Assembly (NCBI GenBank): GCA_947377285.1
Contig: CANCFT010000010.1
Span: forward strand, 1 to 64,000
Direction: 5' to 3'
From: Bacteriovoracaceae bacterium
Lineage (GTDB): Bacteria; Bdellovibrionota; Bacteriovoracia; Bacteriovoracales; Bacteriovoracaceae
Length of the DNA: 64,000 nt
Part shown: positions 15,979 through 24,381 of the stretch, piece by piece
Position numbering within the stretch: position 1 is the stretch's first letter
Layout of the letters: every line of letters starts with the position of its first letter
Made by a program: the position numbers and the translations under genes
The notes under the pieces: model-generated
Seen by the model: the letters and a program-made list of their open reading frames with translations, nothing else
Told to the model about the DNA's origin: nothing
Databases searched by the model: none

Positions 15979-17451
15979 TTAAAGAATAAAATCTTTGCAA
16001 GCACTATTTTCAGATTTTTTAGTTTCTCGGGCATTTTTATAAAGATTGTCGTAGAGATCTCTTTCTTCCAAGGCAATTTCATTTGATAACTCTGTTGTTC
16101 CATTTATCGCTGAAATTTGTTCTTTAAATAATTTTTGATAACTCTTTATTTTTGGATAACGAGTGAGGATCTCCTGCTGTTTTTGGCGAGCTTTAGTATA
16201 CATATCGATAGAAGCTGCGAATCGGGCCTTAGCAGCACTGTCTTTAGAAATATCGCGGTATTCAGCGTTGGTTTTTATTTGTGAATCAAAGTCTGCTTCG
16301 ATAATTTCTTTCCATGTATAGTTTCCTTCATCTTTTATTTCTTTATTTTTGAGCATAAAAGAACCTGTAAAAGTTTCTTTTCGTTTAAGTTCACCAACTC
16401 CCATCGTACGAAGGAAATTTATATATTCATCTTGTTTTGCTTTATAATTTTTAATGAGGTTTTTAATTCGATTAATTTGTGGAGCATAGGCCGACATATT
16501 GAGTGCACTTATGGCCTTTAGATTCTCAAGCTGTTTTTGGAGAGAATCAAATTGAAATTGACGAGCACAATAAGCTTCATTGTTTGCTGTTGATAACAGA
16601 TAGTCAGACATTTTATCTAAATAAGTTTCTTTATTATAATCATATAAATAGGGAGTGATATTAGGATAGATATCTTTGTTGATACTTAATCCTTCTGGAG
16701 TTGAGATCATTGGAAAAGAATTATCATTAGTATTTTTTCTAGTTTCTAAAAAAACATCTTCAAGTGATTTTCCTGGTTTCATTTTAGCAATATAATTATC
16801 TGAAAAACTTGTATATCCAAAATGATTTGGACCAGTAGATGAAATGACACAAGTATTTTCATTGGCCAATGATAAACTTGCTCCAGAGTGACAACTGAAA
16901 TCGAGAATGGCCAATTTAATCCCTTCTTTGTTAGCTAAAGTTGTGAGCTCTTTTAGAGTATCTAAATTAATTAAAGACATTCCTGTTAGCTTCGTTAAGT
17001 TAACTTTATCTTGGGCAAGTCCTGCAGCGATCTGGTGAGTTTTATCGTCTGCAGCTGGCAGTGCTCCATGAGTGTCGATAACGATCATCAATTGATCACC
17101 GCGCTTCATTTTCTTATTTTTTATTTTATCAAGATAAGTTTCAATGACTGAATTATAATTATTTGGAGTAAAAGGTGCTTTATTGAGAGCATCTGGAAAT
17201 TTCATCGTCATGATGGCTTCAGTTTCAGAATGTCCTCCATTAAAATTGATAGTCGTTTTCCATTTATTATTTTGTAAATATTTATCGAGAACGTTGAGTG
17301 TATTATCAAAAATAGTTGTTTTTTTACTTGCTGGCTCTCCTCCGGCCCCAAACAATATCAAGGATCTATCAGCGGCTTTTGAACGAGTTGAAAATATCAA
17401 AAAAAATACTAAAGATAAGAGAATTTGTTTTTTAATTGCTGAATAAGTCAT
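15979..17451 (-). CDS. Secreted clan CD (caspase-like) cysteine peptidase candidate
   Basis: 490 residues. The signal peptide covers about 1-26 (LLSLVFFLIFSTRSKA-ADR). The N-terminal 250 residues look like a caspase-hemoglobinase fold. A strand (SLILFGAGG) comes first, then QLMIVIDTHGA with the catalytic His128-Gly, then KLAILDFSCHSGAS with Cys187. Hydrophobic strand-HG and hydrophobic strand-C are the clan CD signature. CHSGAS is typical of bacterial caspase/C13-like proteins. The C-terminal half (about 290-490) is helical, with likely coiled coil and many Lys/Glu, so it may be a partner-binding or regulatory region. Target and cleavage specificity are unknown. It shares a transcript with the small exported protein downstream. 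Confidence 0.65.
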   Translation of the reverse strand: MTYSAIKKQILLSLVFFLIFSTRSKAADRSLILFGAGGEPASKKTTIFDNTLNVLDKYLQNNKWKTTINFNGGHSETEAIMTMKFPDALNKAPFTPNNYNSVIETYLDKIKNKKMKRGDQLMIVIDTHGALPAADDKTHQIAAGLAQDKVNLTKLTGMSLINLDTLKELTTLANKEGIKLAILDFSCHSGASLSLANENTCVISSTGPNHFGYTSFSDNYIAKMKPGKSLEDVFLETRKNTNDNSFPMISTPEGLSINKDIYPNITPYLYDYNKETYLDKMSDYLLSTANNEAYCARQFQFDSLQKQLENLKAISALNMSAYAPQINRIKNLIKNYKAKQDEYINFLRTMGVGELKRKETFTGSFMLKNKEIKDEGNYTWKEIIEADFDSQIKTNAEYRDISKDSAAKARFAASIDMYTKARQKQQEILTRYPKIKSYQKLFKEQISAINGTTELSNEIALEERDLYDNLYKNARETKKSENSACKDFIL

Positions 17452-17519
17452 TTAGAATATAGCTCCTTTTAGGATCTCTCTATTGTGACATGTTTTGGAA
17501 TTTCGCTCAATGAAACTTT

Positions 17520-17552
17520 GCCTAATTAGCGAGTTGTTTTCTCTAATTAGGC
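17520..17552. promoter_or_regulatory. Inverted repeat with two CTAATTAG palindromes
   Basis: GCCTAATTAG (17520-17529) and CTAATTAGGC (17543-17552) are exact 10-base inverted repeats. Each arm holds the palindrome CTAATTAG, and the two palindromes are 21 bases apart centre to centre, two helical turns. The site lies between the end of the aldolase gene and the start of the caspase-like gene. Neither strand has a T run after the hairpin, so an operator pair for the caspase-like gene is as likely as a terminator. Confidence 0.4.
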
Positions 17553-17587
17553 TAAGATTAACAGTGTTTTAAGGGCTTAAGTGAGAT

Positions 17588-18610
17588 CTATTGAAGGAGT
17601 GATTTTCCTGTTGATAATAAATCATCACAGGCATGGGCAATTCTTTCTGTCATAAGAGCTTCAGCAGCTTTTAGCCACTCTCGCGGGTCGTAGTGTTTTT
17701 TAGACCCAACTTCTCCATCTATTTTTAAAACTTTATCATAATTCTTAAGCATATAATCAACGACTGGTCTGGTGTAAGCGTATTGAGTGTCGGTATCAAT
17801 ATTCATTTTAACCACACCATAATTAAGTGTTTCGTGAATTTCATGAAGTTCTGATCCAGATCCTCCGTGGAAAACTAAAAAATGTTCGGCTTCAGCTCCA
17901 AAGGCAGCTCGTACGGCAGCTTGGCCGTCTTTTAAAATGGTGGGACGAAGTTTAACATTACCTGGCTTATAAACTCCATGGACGTTGCCAAAAGTTGCGG
18001 CATACATAAAAGTTCCCAGTGGTCGTAATGCTCGAGCAATTTGCACCATTTCTTCTGGAGTTGTATAGAGTTTGTCGGCCGGAGCGTGTTCGTTATTGAC
18101 ACCGTCTTCTTCGCCACCAACTACTCCAGTTTCAACTTCAAGGATGATTTCGCTTTTAGCGCATCTTTCTAGTAAAGCGACGGATTGCTTAATGTTTTGA
18201 TCAAGAGAAAGCTCTGATCCATCAAACATATGAGAGTTAAATAGGTTTGGGAGTCCTTTTGCCCTTCTTTTTTCAGTTTCAGCAATCAAAGGCAACATAA
18301 AACTCTCCACATACTGAGGGTGGCAATGGTCAGTGTGAAGGGCGATCAAGACATTATATTTTTCGGCCATTAAGTGAACATGTTGAGCAATCGAAATTGC
18401 TCCTAAGGCCATATCTCCAACTTTTCCAGAAGCAAATTTACCACCACCTGTTGATACTTGAATGATTCCATCTGATTTTTTATCGGCAAAGGCCTTAAGG
18501 GCAGCGTTGGCCGTAGACATTGAGGTGACATTTATTGCTGGATACGCATATCCATTTTTTTTGGCGATTGAAAGCATTTTTTTGTATTGTTCTGGTGTGG
18601 CAATAGGCAT
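17588..18610 (-). CDS. fba: Class II fructose-bisphosphate aldolase
   Basis: 340 residues, the size of class IIa enzymes. It cleaves or forms fructose 1,6-bisphosphate in glycolysis and gluconeogenesis. The zinc and catalytic site HTDHCH is at 92-97. VETGVVGGEEDGV is the conserved glutamate and mobile-loop region. HGVYKPGNV (His) and FHGGSGS (phosphate site) follow, with VVKMNIDTDTQYA near the C-terminus. It is cytoplasmic, a single gene with its own leader, and divergent from the E1 fusion gene. Confidence 0.95.
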   Translation of the reverse strand: MPIATPEQYKKMLSIAKKNGYAYPAINVTSMSTANAALKAFADKKSDGIIQVSTGGGKFASGKVGDMALGAISIAQHVHLMAEKYNVLIALHTDHCHPQYVESFMLPLIAETEKRRAKGLPNLFNSHMFDGSELSLDQNIKQSVALLERCAKSEIILEVETGVVGGEEDGVNNEHAPADKLYTTPEEMVQIARALRPLGTFMYAATFGNVHGVYKPGNVKLRPTILKDGQAAVRAAFGAEAEHFLVFHGGSGSELHEIHETLNYGVVKMNIDTDTQYAYTRPVVDYMLKNYDKVLKIDGEVGSKKHYDPREWLKAAEALMTERIAHACDDLLSTGKSLLQ

Positions 18611-18736
18611 TATCTTACTCCTTGGATTAAGCGTTAATTAATTCATTATTTCAGTCGACAAATTGTAGGATGAAAATTTTTTTGTTACCATTAAAATCCA
18701 TAATTAAAGATAAATTTTAAATGACTTGGGGTTCCT

Positions 18737-20782
18737 ATGCTTAAAAAAGTAGAAAAAAAATATTCGGTTAAAAAAACGCCGAAAGCCGTTTTAAAAAAAT
18801 GGTATGAGCTAATGACATTGGGTCGTTTACTAGACGAGCGCGCTCCTAATTATTTAAAGCAAGCTATCGGCTGGTCTTACCATGCGCCATACGCAGGCCA
18901 CGACGCCATTCAGTTGGCCATAGGTCAAACTTTTACCAATGGGGAAGACCATTTATTTCCATACTACCGCGATATGCTGACGGCCATAAGCGCAGGATTA
19001 ACGGCCGAAGAAATTATTCTCAATGGGATTTCTAAAGCAACAGATATTGCCAGTGGTGGGCGACATATGTCGAATCACTTCGCTAAGCCAGCTTGGAATA
19101 TTCACAATGTTTCTTCTTGCACTGGTAATCATACATTGCACGCAGTTGGTGTGGCCCGAGCAATGAAGCGCTATAAACACACAGGTGTGGCCATTTCTAG
19201 TCAAGGAGAGTCTTCTGTTTCTGAAGGGTATGTTTACGAAGCCATTAATGGCGCTAGTAATGAAAAACTTCCAGTTATTTTTGTTTTCCAAGACAATGGT
19301 TATGGAATTTCAGTTCCTAAGCGCGATCAAACGGCTAATGAAAGAGTGGCAGATAATTTTACAGGTTTTAAAAACCTTCGCATTATTCATTGTGATGGAA
19401 AAGATGTATTTGATTCAATGTCAGCAATGGATGAAGCTCGCAGGCATGCTATCGAAAATATGGAGCCTGTTATTGTCCACGCTGATTGCGTGCGAATCGG
19501 AGCTCACTCGAATTCAGATAAACACGAATGGTACCGCGACGACGCTGAGATTGCTGCGGCCAAAGCTCAAGACCCATATCCTCGCTATAGAAAAGAATTA
19601 TTAGAAGGAAAAGTTTTTACAGAAAAAGAATTAGTTGCTATTGAAGACGAGATGAAAAAAGTTGTGCTAGCGGCCCATACAACTGCCATGAAAGCCCCTA
19701 ATCCAGACCCAAAAACAATTTTTGATTTTCTCTTTCCACCGGCCTATGTTTCTACCAAATATCCCAATGGAACTCACACTGACCAATCAGAGCCAGTGAA
19801 GTTTATTGATTCAATCAATGCAACCCTAAAAGCAGAATTCCGTCATAACCCAAATACATTTATTTGGGGACAAGATATGGCCAATAAAGAAAAGGGCGGA
19901 ATTTTTAACGTCTCTAAAGGGATGCAACAAGAATTTGGAATTGAGAGAGTCTTTAACGGGCCCATTGCTGAAGATTATATTTTAGGAACCGCCAATGGTT
20001 TTTCTCGTTTTAGAAAAGATATCAGGGTTGTAGTTGAAGGGGCCGAATTCGCCGATTATTTCTGGCCTGCGATGGAGCAATATATCGAGATGTCTCATGA
20101 TTACTGGAGATCTAATGGAGCTTTCTCTGCCAACGTTCTTATTCGATTAGCGAGTGGAGGATATATCGGTGGAGGATTATACCATTCACAAAATATTGAA
20201 GGCTCTCTCGCTTCAATTCCAGGAGTGAGAATTGTCTGCCCTTCGTTTGCTGATGATGCAGCTGGGCTTATTCGAACGGCCATGAGAAGTGAAGGTCCTA
20301 CTATTTTACTAGAACCTAAAACTCTTTATAACTCTAAACAGGCCATGACGTCTGTTCCTAGTGATTTTGAAGTTCCGTTTGGTAAAGCTCGCACAATTCG
20401 ATCAGGAAGTGATTTAACGGTCATTACTTATGGAAATACGACACATATGTGCTTAGAAGCAGCTGAGAAATTAAAAGGCGAAGGCTTTGATGTTGAGGTG
20501 ATCGATTTGCGTTCACTCATTCCATTAGACGAAGAAGCCATTGTCGCTTCAGTGAAAAAAACATCTCGATGTTTAGTAGTTCATGAAGATAAAGTTTTTG
20601 GTGGATTTGGTGGAGAATTAGTCGCGATTATAAATGACCTAGCTTTTAATCATCTCGATGCACCGATTAAACGAGTTGGCTCACCTTATATTCCAGTTGG
20701 GTTTAACCGTATTTTTGAAAGGGCAACTCTTCCAGACACCCAAAAAATCTATGAAGGAATGCTCTCTGTGCTTAAATTTTAA
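18737..20782 (+). CDS. 2-oxoacid dehydrogenase E1, fused alpha and beta subunits
   Basis: 681 residues. The N-terminal half (about 1-340) is an E1 alpha subunit: YYRDML, then the thiamine diphosphate region SSQGESSVSEGYVYEAINGA and QDNGYGISVP. The C-terminal half (about 350-681) is an E1 beta subunit: GQDMANKEKGGIFNVSKGM, NGPIAEDYILGTANG, PSFADDAAGLI and VIDLRSLIPLD. Single-chain alpha-beta E1 of this kind acts in branched-chain 2-oxoacid dehydrogenase, feeding branched acyl-CoA to fatty-acid synthesis. No E2 or E3 gene is in the window. The start fits the family. The gene ends 12 bases before the HD-GYP-like gene. Confidence 0.85.
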   Translation: MLKKVEKKYSVKKTPKAVLKKWYELMTLGRLLDERAPNYLKQAIGWSYHAPYAGHDAIQLAIGQTFTNGEDHLFPYYRDMLTAISAGLTAEEIILNGISKATDIASGGRHMSNHFAKPAWNIHNVSSCTGNHTLHAVGVARAMKRYKHTGVAISSQGESSVSEGYVYEAINGASNEKLPVIFVFQDNGYGISVPKRDQTANERVADNFTGFKNLRIIHCDGKDVFDSMSAMDEARRHAIENMEPVIVHADCVRIGAHSNSDKHEWYRDDAEIAAAKAQDPYPRYRKELLEGKVFTEKELVAIEDEMKKVVLAAHTTAMKAPNPDPKTIFDFLFPPAYVSTKYPNGTHTDQSEPVKFIDSINATLKAEFRHNPNTFIWGQDMANKEKGGIFNVSKGMQQEFGIERVFNGPIAEDYILGTANGFSRFRKDIRVVVEGAEFADYFWPAMEQYIEMSHDYWRSNGAFSANVLIRLASGGYIGGGLYHSQNIEGSLASIPGVRIVCPSFADDAAGLIRTAMRSEGPTILLEPKTLYNSKQAMTSVPSDFEVPFGKARTIRSGSDLTVITYGNTTHMCLEAAEKLKGEGFDVEVIDLRSLIPLDEEAIVASVKKTSRCLVVHEDKVFGGFGGELVAIINDLAFNHLDAPIKRVGSPYIPVGFNRIFERATLPDTQKIYEGMLSVLKF

Positions 20783-20794
20783 ATAAGGAAATAA

Positions 20795-22147
20795 GTGAGC
20801 AATATACTAGTTGTCTCTGATAATGAATCGCTAAATCTACTTTATATAATGAACCTCGAAGTTTATTTAAATATAAAAGTGATATTAGTGAAGTCACTTT
20901 TAGAGGCAATTGAATATTTAAAAAAAGATAAAATTGATATTATTCTTTCTCTTGATTTAATTAATAAAGAAGAAAGTGCAGTTGTTCTTACTAAATTTTT
21001 AAAATCATATGGGAAAAATATCCCAATTATCATTTCAGGAAACCAAAAAGAAGATGCACTTGAAGAGGATATTTACTACACAGCTGGTAAATTTAATATT
21101 CAAGCTATTTTAAAGCGCTCGGCCAAAATCTTAGGTATTACGGCCAAAAAAATGTCAGAACTCAATATAGGATCTTTTTATCCTATCTCTATTGAATCCT
21201 TAAAAGGTTTAAGTAAGGCCCCTTGTCATATTTACCCGACTGCTTCAGCACATAAATTTTTGGTTAGGCAAGATGATCCCATGGATGAAGTTATTTCAGA
21301 TCTTGCAAGTAAGGGAGTCCCCCAAGTTTTTGTTTCAAGTGGCGATAGATTAGTAATGACTAATAAAATATCGCTTACATTAATTGAAAAAATTACGGAG
21401 TCTTTAAATAATTTAGAAGCTACTGCTCCAATTGAAAAAAAATTACAAGTGCTAAGTGATGGTTACGAATTTGCAGCTGCAAATTTATTCTCAAGTGATG
21501 AAATCAAAAAGCAAATGCAAGAAATAGCCAGTGCTGCCGCAAGAGTGATGGGTGATGTGGCCCGTGATAGCACTCAATTAAAAGGACTCTTGGCAATCTT
21601 AACTAGCAACAAAGATGGTTATATTTTTACACATTCAATGATCACATCTTACGTTGCATACCATTTGATAAAAAATTTAACATGGGGTGGAGAAGGACAA
21701 GTAGAAAAAATTAATTTTGTACTTTTTTTTCACGATATATTTTTAGCACCTATTTATCTTAAATTTCCTGAATTAAAATATGAAACAGAAATACTGGAAT
21801 TCAATCTTTTGAATGATAAAGAAAGAGAGACTGTTTTAAATCATGCGAAACTTGCAGCAGAATTAGTTGTCGGTTACAAGCGTTGTCCTATGGGAGCTGA
21901 TATTCTAATTAAGCAGCACCATGGAATGAAAAGAGGAAAAGGGTTTATCAAATTCTATATGGAAGATCTTTCTCCATTATCTAAAATTTTCTTAATTGCA
22001 GAAATGTATGTCGAAGAATTTTTTAAATCCCAAGAAGTAGGGGCAGCTCCTTTTAATCGAGCAGCTGTGATTCCTAAATTAATAAGTGAATTTAAGACTC
22101 CTTCATATACTAAATTAGTCCAATCATTAGTAAATGTTCCACTTTAG
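20795..22147 (+). CDS. Receiver-like plus degenerate HD-GYP signalling protein
   Basis: 450 residues from a GTG at 20795, with AAGGAA 4 bases upstream. Residues 1-120 look like a response-regulator receiver: acidic pair near Asp9, candidate phospho-Asp54 in ILSLDLI, and IPIIISGNQ. The C-terminal part (about 270-440) resembles HD-GYP: HSMITSYVAYHLI, FFHDIFLAP (His313-Asp314), NHAKLAAELV, then QHHGMKRGKGF (375-376). The usual HHE...DGTGYP is reduced to HHGMKRGKGF, so c-di-GMP hydrolysis is doubtful and a binding role may remain. It is likely co-transcribed with the E1 gene, although the functional link is obscure. Its 3' end nearly meets the cyclase gene. Confidence 0.7.
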   Translation: MSNILVVSDNESLNLLYIMNLEVYLNIKVILVKSLLEAIEYLKKDKIDIILSLDLINKEESAVVLTKFLKSYGKNIPIIISGNQKEDALEEDIYYTAGKFNIQAILKRSAKILGITAKKMSELNIGSFYPISIESLKGLSKAPCHIYPTASAHKFLVRQDDPMDEVISDLASKGVPQVFVSSGDRLVMTNKISLTLIEKITESLNNLEATAPIEKKLQVLSDGYEFAAANLFSSDEIKKQMQEIASAAARVMGDVARDSTQLKGLLAILTSNKDGYIFTHSMITSYVAYHLIKNLTWGGEGQVEKINFVLFFHDIFLAPIYLKFPELKYETEILEFNLLNDKERETVLNHAKLAAELVVGYKRCPMGADILIKQHHGMKRGKGFIKFYMEDLSPLSKIFLIAEMYVEEFFKSQEVGAAPFNRAAVIPKLISEFKTPSYTKLVQSLVNVPL

Positions 22148-22152
22148 TTTTT

Positions 22153-24363
22153 TTATTTTGATAAGTGAGTAAACGTACCATCCCAATCTGCGGCAGGTGG
22201 ATTTTCAATAAATTTAATACAAGTTTCATGCATTCTATTGAACGTTTTGTCTTCAGGATAATTGACAAGTAATTGTTGTAAAATGACTTGGGCCCCATTA
22301 AATTTTTGGGACAGGTATAACTCAAAAGATTGTTCATAAAGACTCAGTGACATTGGATCATTATAAAGATGGTGACTAGGATGCAAAACTTCATAAATCG
22401 TAAGTGCTTTTTCTTTACCTTTTACTCTGACTTTATCAAGTGTTCGAAAAATAAATTCTTTGGCAAGTTCAGGGTCAATTGCATTTTTGGTGTATTCTGA
22501 AATATTAAGTTGAACACCATAAAATTTACAAAGAGATTCAAGTCGAGCTCCTAAATTCATATTATCACCAAGAGCAGTATATGAAAAAATTTGGTTTGAA
22601 CCCATATTTCCGACTGAACATTCTCCGGTATTAAGACCAATTCCGTGTTTAAAAGTAGGATATCCTTCTTTTTTAAACTCTTCGTTAATTGAAGGAAGTC
22701 TCTCAATCATTGCAATGGCACCTTTGACGGCCCAATAGGGGTGATTTTCAAGTTCAACTGGCGCTCCCCAATAGGCAACCATGGCATCACCAATATATTT
22801 ATCTAATGTGCCTTTATGCTCAAATAAAGTATCAGTCATCATCGTCATGTATTTATTTAAACACAGTGTGAGTTGCTCTGGAGTAAGTTTTTCCGAAATA
22901 GAAGTGAAGTCACGAACATCAGAAAAAAAGACAGTAATATTTTTCTTCTCTCCACCCAATCGAACTTTATCTGGGTTTTTAAGCAGGTCATTAACGATTG
23001 AAGGTGCAAGGTAGCGAGAAAATGTACCTTTGATTTTTTTCTTTTCTTTATTAGATTGGTAAAAATGCAAGAAGGTCGACCATGAGTAACAGAAAGCCAC
23101 AGAAAAAATGCAGAAAAATAACCGCAAATTATAACCACGAGGGATAAAATAATATGTATCTAATAATAAATAAATTCCGATAATAGCATTCACAGTAAAA
23201 AAATCTAAAATGGCATTATCTAAAAACATCACTCCAATGATTAAAATTGAACCAAAAAATAAAAAAGTCCAAGAAATTTTAATTGATTCATCATCAGTTA
23301 CAAAAAATTTCCCTTCTAAAAGCATGTGGACCATATTGGCATGAAAAATGATCCCAGGAAGTTCTGAGTCAACTGGAGAGTTTCTTAAATCATGGGCCCC
23401 AAAAGCAGTTGAAGCGACAAAAACAATTTTATCTTTAAAATGCTGAGTCATCTCTGGGTCGGCATCTTTTGCATTAAAAATATCGATCACAGGAATAACG
23501 GGGAAATGGTCAAGGCCGCCTAGCCATCTAATTTTAGCTTCACCATTGCCATTGAGCTCTATGCTTCCTTTTTTAGTTTTAAGAACTGCAGAGTCAGGTG
23601 TATTGACAATCAACTTAGGTTTATCATTTGTAAAAAATTGATAAGTTTGAAGGGCGAATGATGGAAAATAATTTGTATCTAAATTTGCTACTAAAGTATT
23701 TTTTCGAAAGACTCCATCATAATCTGGATTTTCTCCAATAAACGACAAGCCAACATCAGAATTTTCTAAAACAGAAATCGGAAAGGCTTTTTTTGAAACG
23801 ATTTTATTGTTAAGATTTGCACCTACAACTTGCTGAGTATCAATCATAAAATTGAGAAGACTATCAGGAGCATCTTTATAGTTTGCTTTTTCGTCAACAT
23901 TTCCCACATCACGATTCTCGACTCCGTAGGGCAGGATTACTTTTCTGCCCGGAGTAGATTGAAATCTTTTTATACTTTCAGCAAATGTGATGTCTGGTGA
24001 GACGGTATTACAGGCCAATTCTGGTTCAAAATAAAAGACATCGAAAGCTAAAATTTTTGCACCAAAAGTTGAAAGTTTATCAACCATTTTGGCTTGAGTT
24101 GCACGTGACCAAGGCCATCGTCCAATTTTATTAAGAGAGTCATCATCAATGGCCGCAATTACAATATTTTGATCTTTTTTATTTTTATCAATATTAGTTC
24201 GCATTCTTAAATCAAAAAAACGGTCTTCAAATAAGGGGGCATAATTCCCTAATAGAGATCGGTCACTGTTTTGATCATGCTCTTTTGAAGTTAAAATAAT
24301 ACTTAAACCACAAAATAAAACGATGAGACTTACACCAATATACTGAAAAATTTTAAATAGCAT
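22153..24363 (-). CDS. CHASE2-sensor adenylate cyclase
   Basis: 736 residues. A first membrane helix (8-25) is followed by a periplasmic CHASE2 sensor (about 40-345), three more helices (about 363-430) and a class III cyclase domain (about 470-650). Both metal aspartates are present (Asp482 in FFSDVRDFT, Asp526 in DKYIGDAMVAYWG). Lys522 and Asp600 are the pair that selects ATP, and Asn603 and Arg607 complete the site in GDNMNLGARLE. It should therefore make cAMP. A C-terminal helical segment (650-736) looks TPR-like. It follows the TPR-barrel gene by 18 bases and is probably in the same transcript. An envelope signal is the likely input. Confidence 0.9.
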   Translation of the reverse strand: MLFKIFQYIGVSLIVLFCGLSIILTSKEHDQNSDRSLLGNYAPLFEDRFFDLRMRTNIDKNKKDQNIVIAAIDDDSLNKIGRWPWSRATQAKMVDKLSTFGAKILAFDVFYFEPELACNTVSPDITFAESIKRFQSTPGRKVILPYGVENRDVGNVDEKANYKDAPDSLLNFMIDTQQVVGANLNNKIVSKKAFPISVLENSDVGLSFIGENPDYDGVFRKNTLVANLDTNYFPSFALQTYQFFTNDKPKLIVNTPDSAVLKTKKGSIELNGNGEAKIRWLGGLDHFPVIPVIDIFNAKDADPEMTQHFKDKIVFVASTAFGAHDLRNSPVDSELPGIIFHANMVHMLLEGKFFVTDDESIKISWTFLFFGSILIIGVMFLDNAILDFFTVNAIIGIYLLLDTYYFIPRGYNLRLFFCIFSVAFCYSWSTFLHFYQSNKEKKKIKGTFSRYLAPSIVNDLLKNPDKVRLGGEKKNITVFFSDVRDFTSISEKLTPEQLTLCLNKYMTMMTDTLFEHKGTLDKYIGDAMVAYWGAPVELENHPYWAVKGAIAMIERLPSINEEFKKEGYPTFKHGIGLNTGECSVGNMGSNQIFSYTALGDNMNLGARLESLCKFYGVQLNISEYTKNAIDPELAKEFIFRTLDKVRVKGKEKALTIYEVLHPSHHLYNDPMSLSLYEQSFELYLSQKFNGAQVILQQLLVNYPEDKTFNRMHETCIKFIENPPAADWDGTFTHLSK

Positions 24364-24381
24364 TTTCTAAAACTCCAAGAC

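Noticed and set aside
17520-17552. Rho-independent terminator for the aldolase gene
   Set aside because: The hairpin is good but neither strand has a T run after it. It is kept as a possible operator instead.
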